A stretch of DNA of 5,882 nt, taken from Thermoplasmata archaeon M9B1D. Its GTDB lineage: Archaea; Thermoplasmatota; E2; DHVEG-1. Both the position numbers and the translations under genes were made by a program. The DNA lies in contig MUGC01000078.1 in assembly GCA_002900535.1 (NCBI GenBank), positions 1 through 5,882 of the forward strand, written 5' to 3'. Shown one piece after another: positions 1 through 5,882 of the stretch. Within the stretch, counting starts at the first letter, position 1, and each line of letters starts with the position of its first letter. The notes below the pieces were generated by a model. That model had not been told where the DNA came from. It was given only the letters and a program-made list of their open reading frames with translations, and did not search any database.

Positions 1-1
1 G

Positions 2-229
2 ATATTTCCTCGATTTGATTTATATGATACTGGATCATTTCAAGATAAGATGTTTTTAACAATATCAGCAAATGAAGTATTAATAAGTTCAAGAGATAGT
101 AAAACAGATGATTTAGTATCTAGATTAGGCGGTGAAATATTTGAGTTAAATCCAAATAATTTAGTTTTTGCTAGGCAAGCAACAACAAAAACATATAACA
201 AATTTATACATCAAGCTATCAACAAATGA
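2..229 (+). CDS. Phage structural protein, C-terminal fragment (possible tail-completion/connector protein)
   Basis: Only the last 75 codons are in the window; the frame starts at base 2, is open from the edge and stops at TGA 227-229. The visible part reads from IFPRFDLYDTGSFQDKMFL to KFIHQAINK. It has a YDTGSF segment, then a short beta-like stretch (FLTISANEVLISS), then a segment around DDLVSRLGGEIFELNPNN. From memory, this DTG-F plus 'G-x-x-I-F-x-L-x-x-x-N' pattern is seen in small phage structural proteins of Bacteroidota located between the head and tail genes; I cannot confirm it by search. The stop overlaps the start of the next gene in an ATGA, so the two are probably translationally coupled. 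Its place just upstream of the chaperone and tape measure genes supports a neck or tail-completion role. The phage-structural call is fairly likely; the exact role is open. Confidence 0.6.
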   Translation: MFPRFDLYDTGSFQDKMFLTISANEVLISSRDSKTDDLVSRLGGEIFELNPNNLVFARQATTKTYNKFIHQAINK

Positions 230-831
230 TTTTTCATACAAAAAATTCAATAACAATAGGTCAATTTGCTGATATGATAGGATCAGATAATAGAAATATG
301 ATTAAAAAATATTCTATTTGGATGCCTAAAAAAGCCATTAATAAGGCATATAAAAAGTTAATGTTTGATTTTAATAAACTTGTTAATGAAGATCAGATTA
401 GAAAAGTACTTCAAAAAGATCTTCATAAATTATCAATGCTTAATCGAATTAAAATACAATATCCAATTTTATTAAAATTGATTGATATTATTTCAAAGTT
501 CAAATTACTTAATTTCGGTCATGCGGATGAAATAAAGTATCTTGAAACAATATTATATAATGCTTACTTTGAAATTTATCATCGTTATCCAAAGTCTGAA
601 TCTGATTATTTAAGAGTATCAAAAGATTTTGATTTGATATTGAGAAGATATTTACAGGCTGCTAAATTAGAAGAAGAAAAGAAAGAAGGATCTAAAGAAC
701 TTGATTTTGAAAGTTTTTTAATAGGATTAGAATTAATAATAGCACCAGCTAATATAAGAGATAGAAAACTATATACATTGCCTAAATATATTGATTTAGC
801 ATTAAAAAAGAAAAAAGATGGCAGAGATTGA
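226..831 (+). CDS. Putative tail assembly chaperone
   Basis: This 201-residue protein has no signal peptide or membrane segment and no cysteine that I can see, and looks mostly helical. The N-terminal part (about 8-95) starts with ITIGQFADMIG and continues through amphipathic helices. A middle helical part (about 100-147) is followed by a charged linker, EEEKKEGSKE (149-158). A compact C-terminal part (about 160-195) carries FLIGLELIIAPANIRDRKL and LPKYIDLAL. The gene directly before the tape measure in long-tailed phages usually encodes the chaperone that coats the tape measure during assembly, often as two products (G and GT of lambda) made by frameshifting. Here an N-terminal domain, charged linker and small C-terminal domain lie in one frame, which would resemble a permanently fused GT. 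That is inference from position and layout, not recognised homology. The ATG at 226 is chosen because it overlaps the upstream stop (ATGA); Met17 at 274 is an alternative. The 3' end overlaps the tape measure gene by 14 bases within an A-rich tract. Confidence 0.5.
   Translation: MIFHTKNSITIGQFADMIGSDNRNMIKKYSIWMPKKAINKAYKKLMFDFNKLVNEDQIRKVLQKDLHKLSMLNRIKIQYPILLKLIDIISKFKLLNFGHADEIKYLETILYNAYFEIYHRYPKSESDYLRVSKDFDLILRRYLQAAKLEEEKKEGSKELDFESFLIGLELIIAPANIRDRKLYTLPKYIDLALKKKKDGRD
804..817 (+). promoter_or_regulatory. A-rich tract at gene overlap: start context of the tape measure gene and possible slippery site
   Basis: Two near-identical runs, AAAAAAG at 804-810 and again at 811-817, lie immediately before the ATG at 818. 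The first is a canonical heptamer A AAA AAG in the reading frame of the upstream gene. In Bacteroidota, A-rich sequence in front of the start codon commonly replaces Shine-Dalgarno pairing, so the simplest role is ribosome loading on the tape measure start. A -1 slip at the heptamer would add only ten residues before TAA at 840-842. A +1 or -2 slip would enter the tape measure frame, which is closed by TAA at 803-805 and so opens exactly at this tract. Confidence 0.35.
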
Positions 832-3085
832 TATTTTTATAAGCCCAGAAGCACAAAAACAAGTTAATGATTATAAAAAAGAAATATCTGAGATTGCTGG
901 AATTTATGGTAATCTTGTTACATCGTCTTCTAATTATGCAAAACAATTAAAAGCACAAACTGATGCTGAGACTGCAGGAATAAAACAAAAACAAGAATTA
1001 GAAAAATTAGAACAACAAAAATTAAGAACTGATTCACAAGTTTTAAAGAATGAAGTTCAATTGCAAAAAGCTATTGAGGCAGAACAAAAAGCAATTGAAA
1101 AAAAGAATAAACAGTTAAAAGATAGTCAAAGTGCTTATAATAATTTAAATAAACAATTAAATGATTCTAGACAAAAAGCCAAAGATTTAGCTATAACATA
1201 TGGGGAAAATTCTAAACAATTTAAAGCAGCGCAGAAGGAAGTTATTAATTTAGATGCAAGATTAAAAAGATTAGATGCATCTGTTGGACAAAATCAACGA
1301 AATGTTGGTAATTATAAAAGTGCATGGGAAGGATTAAGTGGCGCTTTTTTCAAAATTACAGGAATAATAGCTGCAGCAGGATCAGCAATAAAATTAACAG
1401 GATCAATTATTCAATCAACACAATCATCTGGAGATGCTTTTAATATTGCAGTTGCTGGGTGGACTGCTGGATGGGATGCATTTAAAAAATCAATTGCGAC
1501 TTTAGATTTTAAAAATCTAATTGAAAGAATGAAACTAGCTAATGAAGTTGGACGTGAATATGCTAAAATATTGGATGATTTAGGAGATAGAAGAAGGACT
1601 TTAACATTAGTTGAATCAGAATCTAAAATAGAAACTGAAAAATTAAAACAAACTGTAGATAATGTAAATTTATCATATGGCACAAGAATAGAAGCGGCTA
1701 AATCAATATTAACAATTGAAACTCAATTATTAGAAAAGAGAAAATCAATTGCGCAACAAGAATATGATGCAGAATCAAAAAGATTAGCAGCATTAACAGG
1801 ATTAACACAAGAACAAATATTATCTTTTATAAGAAATTATGATGAAGAGAAAAATATAAGAGAAACTGCAATATTATTTATTGAAAAGGAAGATGAATTA
1901 AGAAGAAAATTATCAAATGCAAGAAGATCAACTAATCAAACTGAATTTGCTTTAAATGCAGAAATAGCTAAACAAGCAAAAATTGAATTAGAAAATTTAT
2001 TACTAACAACTGATAAAAATGTTAAACAATATGCTTTAATTTTTAGAGGATATGGTAAAACTACTGATGAAGAATTAAATAAAGTTACAGAAGCATATAA
2101 AGGTTTTTTAGATGCTCAATCAAGTTTTTATACAGGAACAAGAAGAAGTCAAAATGCTTATAATAGTTTATTAAAACAATTGTCTGGAACTGATGAAGAA
2201 TTAATAAATAAAGAAACTGATTTAATAGAAGTTCAACAAATTTTATTAAAACAAGCTCAGGAAATGCCTGGCAAAACAGAAGAAGAAATAATAGCAAGAA
2301 ATAAAAAAATACAAGTAATACAAAATGAAATAGATAGATTAAAAAAACTTGGAGAAATACAAAAATTAAATTCTATCAATTTAGAAGATGAAAATAAACA
2401 ATTACAGAAAGATGCTGATGAAATAGATAAAGATGAAGATGAAAGACTGCAAAATTATTTAGAATCAGAAGATCAAAAATTAGAAAAAGATAAGGAATCA
2501 AAAAATAAAGGAATTGAACAAGAGGAAAAGTTTAATGAAAATCTTATAATTATAGCTGGAGAAAATGCTAGAGCGCAAAAAGCTTTATCTTTTAAAAATG
2601 CAGTAATAAAAGGTTATGAGGCTGTGCAGGGAGCTTTTGCAGATACACCAGGCCCATTACCAGTTAGAATAGCTGCAAGTGTTATAGCTGGAATTATATC
2701 AGCTGCAAATGTAAGTAATATATTAAGCGCAGATACATCAATAAAAGCATTCGCAAAAGGAACAGATAGCACACCTTCAGGTTTATGGTTAGCAGGTGAA
2801 AAAGGAAGAGAATTGAAAATTGATAGATATGGTAATGCTGAATTGATTAATAAACCAACATTATTTAGTAATGAAGTAGGATCAAAGATTTTCACTAATG
2901 CTGAAACAGAAACAATATTAAGACAAGATAAATTATCAAAAAGACAATCATTTGATGATTCTAGATTGATAGATGCAATAAAAGGAAGTCAACAAGTAGT
3001 TAATTTAGATAAAAGAGGAATATTGACTATTAGCAGAAATGGACAAGGTTTGACTAAATATTTAAACGAACGTTATAGAAATTAA
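818..3085 (+). CDS. Phage tail tape measure protein
   Basis: This 755-residue protein would occupy the lumen of the growing tail tube and set its length. The N-terminal part (about 15-165) is a long Lys/Gln/Glu-rich coiled coil. A short VGQNQRNVGNY turn follows, then a hydrophobic stretch at 176-198 (FFKITGIIAAAGSAIKLTG) next to Trp-containing sequence. A helical segment with DDLGDRRRTLTLVESESK begins near 253 and is typical, from memory, of Bacteroidota tape measures. More coiled coil lies at about 288-330 and 484-580, the latter ending in a very acidic and lysine-rich stretch. A second hydrophobic, Ala/Gly/Ile-rich segment (about 597-637, with DTPGPLPVRIAASVIAGII) precedes FAKGTDSTPSGLWLAGEKGREL (645-666) and SKIFTNAETETIL (689-701). 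The AxGT...GEKGREL...E-T-IL arrangement is a recurrent tape measure C-terminus. I see no lysozyme or peptidase domain and no cysteine. The ATG at 818 is the first start available in this frame, since TAA lies at 803-805. The next gene begins 5 bases downstream. Confidence 0.9.
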   Translation: MAEIDIFISPEAQKQVNDYKKEISEIAGIYGNLVTSSSNYAKQLKAQTDAETAGIKQKQELEKLEQQKLRTDSQVLKNEVQLQKAIEAEQKAIEKKNKQLKDSQSAYNNLNKQLNDSRQKAKDLAITYGENSKQFKAAQKEVINLDARLKRLDASVGQNQRNVGNYKSAWEGLSGAFFKITGIIAAAGSAIKLTGSIIQSTQSSGDAFNIAVAGWTAGWDAFKKSIATLDFKNLIERMKLANEVGREYAKILDDLGDRRRTLTLVESESKIETEKLKQTVDNVNLSYGTRIEAAKSILTIETQLLEKRKSIAQQEYDAESKRLAALTGLTQEQILSFIRNYDEEKNIRETAILFIEKEDELRRKLSNARRSTNQTEFALNAEIAKQAKIELENLLLTTDKNVKQYALIFRGYGKTTDEELNKVTEAYKGFLDAQSSFYTGTRRSQNAYNSLLKQLSGTDEELINKETDLIEVQQILLKQAQEMPGKTEEEIIARNKKIQVIQNEIDRLKKLGEIQKLNSINLEDENKQLQKDADEIDKDEDERLQNYLESEDQKLEKDKESKNKGIEQEEKFNENLIIIAGENARAQKALSFKNAVIKGYEAVQGAFADTPGPLPVRIAASVIAGIISAANVSNILSADTSIKAFAKGTDSTPSGLWLAGEKGRELKIDRYGNAELINKPTLFSNEVGSKIFTNAETETILRQDKLSKRQSFDDSRLIDAIKGSQQVVNLDKRGILTISRNGQGLTKYLNERYRN

Positions 3086-3090
3086 TTAAT

Positions 3091-5355
3091 ATGAGTCAAT
3101 TTAGATTTTATCTTAATTCTGAAATATTAGATCAATATGATCAGCCTTTAGGTAGAGTATTAATTGAAGAACCTGTGGGATGGGATACAAGAAAGCCTAC
3201 ATTAACTCGTAATACAACTTATGGAGGATTATTTAGATCATTTACTGTCAATTTAGAATTTATTGGATCAGGATATTCATATGTAAAAACAGCATATAAT
3301 CAAGCTGGAATATTGGCAAATGTTTTTATTGAAATATGGGAATATAATAATTCAGATCATGAATATCAGTTACAAGATACTGGAATATTAGATTTCACAA
3401 CTTATAAAGAATCTGATAAATCAAAAAAAGGAATATCTGTAAATATTTCAGATACTTCATTTATCGAAAAAATTAAGAACAGAGAATCAATTTTAATAAA
3501 TTATAATGATTCAAAAACTTTAGATGGAAATGATTTATCTAATGATCCAATATATGTTGATCAAAAGATATTAGGAATGGATGTTATTGAAAGTGGAATG
3601 TTAACTATAAAAGATTCTGAATATGGTACATTTCCAGATTTAGGATTTAGTTATTTCCCTGGTATTTCTAGTAATAGTTCAATAGCTGGGATAAATAATT
3701 ATGAAATATCAAAGGATCCGGATTTACCAACAACTCCTCCTCAAATACCAGATTTAAATAATGTTGTCGTAGAAATAATGACACAATATCCTTTATGGGA
3801 TGGTCAAGAATGGTTATCATTTTTTATAGCACAAAAAGATCAGCAAATACTTTTGAATGGCGAATTAAAGTTTGATTTTAAATTAGAAGATGGAGATGGA
3901 GAACCAGCAGGAAGGATTTTTAAAGTTCAATTAATAAAATTGACTGCTGATTATGTTGAAGGTAGTACATTTCAAGTATTAGCAGAATATATTTCTCCTA
4001 ATACAGAAATAAATATCATATATGAGAATCAAATATTGCCTTTTGTTGATTTGAAAATTGATTTGCTCAGAAATGAAAAATTAGTAATAAGAGCAAGGAT
4101 GGAAGATGGAACAGTCTATATAAATCCTGGATGGTGCGTATTTAAACAAACTGAAATAGAAATAAAAACATCAACAAAGGCAGATCCAACAATATCTAAA
4201 GGCGCATTCATTTTTGATATTATTAATAGAATGATAGAATCAATATCAGGAATATCAAATAAATTTAATTCAACTGTATTCCAACAAGGAGGAATTTATC
4301 ATGATTATACTATTCAAAATGGTTTTTTGATTAGAAATTATACTCAAAATGAATCTCAATTATCATTCAAATTTAAAGAGTTATTTCAGGATTTAGAGAA
4401 AATATTTAATGTAGGATTAAGTATTGACAATGATTTTGTTGAAATAAGAGATAAAAGAGATTTCTTTCAAAACGGTGTAATTTTAACTATTGGCCCAAAT
4501 GAATTAGAGGCAGATAGTTTTATTAAATCATTAGATACTGATTTTTTCTATTCAGATATAGAAATAGGATATACAAAATCAGCTTATGAAGAAGTTTCAG
4601 GATTAGAAGAATATAATAACAAAAGCTATTATAGTACTATAATTTCAAATTTAAATAATAAACTTGATGCAGTAAGTAAGACAAGAGCTGATGGTTTTGG
4701 GATTGAATTTGCAAGGAGAAAACAAAAAAATGCAGATACTACAGAAGATACAGAATATGACAAAGATAACTTTTTATTAAATGTCATTTATGATGATGAA
4801 TTAGGACAATACAAACAAAAAACAAATGAAGATTTTGTGTTAATTTCAGGTATTGATGAAATAACAACTCCAATAAATTTATCTATAACTCCAGCGCAAA
4901 ATTTATTTAGATGGGGTTGGATGTTATCTGCTGGATTACAAAAATATCTAAATAATCCTATTAAATTCAATTCAAGTGATGTAATATCTGATTTGTCAAC
5001 AGTTGGAACAAATGGTAAAACTGTTTATGAAAATGTTGATATTTCAATATCTGAATTAGATTCACCAATTTTTACAGGTTTTAAAATACAATTCAGCGCT
5101 CCATTAAGTTTATCAGATTATAATATGCTAAAGAATAGTGATAATAAATATAAATTGATAAAAGTATGGAATCCAATTGATGAAGAATATAATTTTGGAT
5201 GGATAAGAGAAGCAAGTGTTGAAGCAGTTGATAAATCTACAAATTGGGAATTAATAGAAGCTAAAGAAATAATTGAGATAATACAAAGATGGATTTGGAA
5301 TGATGGAAGTGCTATTTTATGGAATGATGGAGGATCAATTTTACTTAATCAATAA
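3091..5355 (+). CDS. Large tail-tip protein, probable distal-tail/baseplate hub component
   Basis: This 754-residue, beta-rich protein has no signal peptide or membrane helix. The N-terminal region (1-130) opens with FRFYLNSEI and holds EPVGWDTRKPTLTRNTTYGG (27-46) and a hydrophobic beta series, as expected for a tube-tip domain. After a stretch rich in Gly and Ser, a proline-rich linker (209-220, DPDLPTTPPQIP) leads into a separate beta domain (about 221-365). A second half begins near 371 (GAFIFDIINRMIESISG) and includes FKFKELFQDLEKIFNVGLSI (427-446), VEIRDKRDFF and an Asp/Glu/Tyr-rich section. The C-terminus is a short WNDG repeat (736-754). Large proteins of this style sit directly after the tape measure in Bacteroidota phages, where the distal tail protein and tail hub (Dit and Tal in other siphoviruses) are encoded. 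The specific Dit or Tal label is inferred from position only. The ATG at 3091 follows the tape measure stop after 5 bases (context ATTAATTAAT). The only cysteine I see is in PGWCVF near residue 349. Confidence 0.65.
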   Translation: MSQFRFYLNSEILDQYDQPLGRVLIEEPVGWDTRKPTLTRNTTYGGLFRSFTVNLEFIGSGYSYVKTAYNQAGILANVFIEIWEYNNSDHEYQLQDTGILDFTTYKESDKSKKGISVNISDTSFIEKIKNRESILINYNDSKTLDGNDLSNDPIYVDQKILGMDVIESGMLTIKDSEYGTFPDLGFSYFPGISSNSSIAGINNYEISKDPDLPTTPPQIPDLNNVVVEIMTQYPLWDGQEWLSFFIAQKDQQILLNGELKFDFKLEDGDGEPAGRIFKVQLIKLTADYVEGSTFQVLAEYISPNTEINIIYENQILPFVDLKIDLLRNEKLVIRARMEDGTVYINPGWCVFKQTEIEIKTSTKADPTISKGAFIFDIINRMIESISGISNKFNSTVFQQGGIYHDYTIQNGFLIRNYTQNESQLSFKFKELFQDLEKIFNVGLSIDNDFVEIRDKRDFFQNGVILTIGPNELEADSFIKSLDTDFFYSDIEIGYTKSAYEEVSGLEEYNNKSYYSTIISNLNNKLDAVSKTRADGFGIEFARRKQKNADTTEDTEYDKDNFLLNVIYDDELGQYKQKTNEDFVLISGIDEITTPINLSITPAQNLFRWGWMLSAGLQKYLNNPIKFNSSDVISDLSTVGTNGKTVYENVDISISELDSPIFTGFKIQFSAPLSLSDYNMLKNSDNKYKLIKVWNPIDEEYNFGWIREASVEAVDKSTNWELIEAKEIIEIIQRWIWNDGSAILWNDGGSILLNQ
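5296..5352 (+). repeat. Short in-frame WNDG repeat at the C-terminus of the tail-tip protein
   Basis: The 12-base string TGGAATGATGGA occurs at 5296-5307 and again at 5320-5331, a period of 24 bases or 8 residues. It encodes WNDGSAIL followed by WNDGGSILLNQ, which is the very end of the protein. Because conservation extends to similar residues between the copies (S-A-I-L versus G-S-I-L), this looks like a protein-level repeat and not a chance base match. Confidence 0.7.
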
Positions 5356-5373
5356 AAAATAATAAATTTGAAC

Positions 5374-5882
5374 ATGGCTGCAATATTCACAATACCAAAT
5401 AGTAATTCACTTAGATTTATTGATACTGCTAAAATTGCAGAAATGCAAAACTATGACAATAGATTTATTCATGATTTGCAATATGCTAAAACATTGCCAT
5501 ATTATTTTACACAGTCTTTTCAAAAAGGAGATCCATTATGGATTCAATATAGAACTAATTATACTACAATATCAGCTTATTTAGTTGATTCAGATAATAA
5601 CAGAACTGATTTATCTGGAAGTATTTCAATAATTGGATCTGATTCATCAGGAAGATCTTATTATAAAGTTGAAATAGATACATCATTATTATCTGATGAT
5701 TGTTATTTCATTGAATTTTCAGGTAGTGATTTTGGAAAACCTAATTTTAATTTTCAGAGCGAATCATTCAGAATAGAAGAAGAAGTTAATGATTCTGTTT
5801 GGATTGAATGGACAGGGAATGATAGAGGTTATGATGATATGATGATATGGGATAATCTGAAACAAGGAATAAGATTAAAAGG
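5374..5882 (+). CDS. Beta-rich tail-tip or baseplate protein, N-terminal part (cut by window end)
   Basis: The frame opens at ATG 5374, 18 bases after the previous stop, and stays open to the edge, giving 169 complete codons. It begins MAAIFTIPNSNSLRFID. The N-terminal 45 residues include a likely helical stretch (AKIAEMQNYDNRFIHDLQYA). Residues about 46-135 alternate like a beta sandwich: SFQKGDPLWIQYRTN, then ISAYLVDSDNNRTDLSG, then CYFIEFSGSDFGKPNFNFQS ending in SFRIEEE. The following VWIEWTGNDRGYDDMMIWDN is a second conserved-looking block. From memory, tail-region proteins of Bacteroidota phages share the pattern of a beta sandwich ending in an 'F-x-S-E-x-F-x-I' strand and then 'W/Y-x-N-D' residues. 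This is unverified and gives no function beyond a probable place at the tail tip, consistent with its position after the hub gene. The start is supported by A-rich upstream sequence (AAAAAATAATAAATTTGAAC); no alternative start lies before Met24. Confidence 0.65.
   Translation, partial: MAAIFTIPNSNSLRFIDTAKIAEMQNYDNRFIHDLQYAKTLPYYFTQSFQKGDPLWIQYRTNYTTISAYLVDSDNNRTDLSGSISIIGSDSSGRSYYKVEIDTSLLSDDCYFIEFSGSDFGKPNFNFQSESFRIEEEVNDSVWIEWTGNDRGYDDMMIWDNLKQGIRLK

Noticed and set aside
176..200. Residual possibility of a recoded stop codon (as in some phages of gut Bacteroidota)
   Set aside because: The four visible genes with a stop end in TGA (227-229, 829-831) or TAA (3083-3085, 5353-5355), each right at the next gene's start, so these act as normal stops. 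No gene in the window reads through or ends in TAG, so nothing here supports recoding.
1411..1683. Open frame of 90 codons on the - strand
   Set aside because: It lies wholly inside the tape measure gene on the opposite strand, has no recognisable protein pattern and no start context. It is a shadow of the + strand coding sequence.
2085..2297. Open frame of 70 codons on the - strand, rich in Leu and Phe
   Set aside because: The hydrophobic look comes from reading Lys/Glu-rich coiled-coil codons backwards (AAA and GAA become TTT and TTC). It is not a credible small membrane protein.
2614..2895. Open frame of 93 codons on the - strand
   Set aside because: It is antisense to the best-conserved C-terminal part of the tape measure, with no independent support.
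3074..3095. Possible promoter or terminator between the tape measure and tail-tip genes
   Set aside because: Only 5 bases separate the genes, the sequence is a simple ATTAATTAAT, and there is no hairpin. Co-transcription is the simpler reading.
4788..4970. Open frame of 60 codons on the - strand
   Set aside because: It is antisense inside the tail-tip gene, with no context or motif to support it.
5356..5373. A-rich 18-base gap as a terminator
   Set aside because: There is no inverted repeat and no T-run. It fits an A-rich start context for the following gene.
5828..5850. GATGATATGATGATATG as a DNA repeat or binding site
   Set aside because: It lies inside coding sequence for YDDMMIWD, and such short A/T-rich repetition is expected in DNA of this composition.

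Overview
The window is a stretch of a phage or prophage tail-morphogenesis module. All genes lie on the + strand and are packed almost without gaps. The DNA is very A+T rich (about a quarter G+C in the lines I counted by eye). Start codons are preceded by A-rich sequence with no good Shine-Dalgarno motif, and arginine is mostly AGA. Together with the protein sequence styles, this points to a phage of Bacteroidota, perhaps Flavobacteriia-like. The host is an inference: no host gene, integrase or attachment site is present.

Layout: (1) 2-229, the C-terminal end of a small structural protein, probably a head-tail connector or tail-completion type protein. (2) 226-831, a 201-residue helical protein just before the tape measure gene, in the position of a tail assembly chaperone. 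(3) 818-3085, the tail tape measure protein, the most secure call, with long coiled coils, two hydrophobic segments and a GEKGREL-type C-terminal region. (4) 3091-5355, a large beta-rich protein directly after the tape measure, probably the distal-tail/baseplate hub component, ending in a short WNDG repeat. (5) 5374-5882, the start of a further beta-rich tail-tip or baseplate protein, cut by the window end.

The genes appear to be one transcription unit: two junctions overlap (4 and 14 bases) and two have gaps of 5 and 18 bases, leaving no room for internal promoters or terminators. The order fits a long, non-contractile (siphovirus-like) tail: connector, chaperone that keeps the tape measure soluble, tape measure that sets tail length, then tip proteins that nucleate tail assembly and contact the host. 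No tail sheath is seen, but the window is too short to exclude one.

I found no RNA gene, CRISPR array, insertion sequence, defence system or clearly novel system. The points most worth a second look are the A-rich slippery tract at the chaperone/tape-measure overlap, the apparent single-frame chaperone, the possible carbohydrate-binding-like insert in the hub protein, and the WNDG tail repeat.
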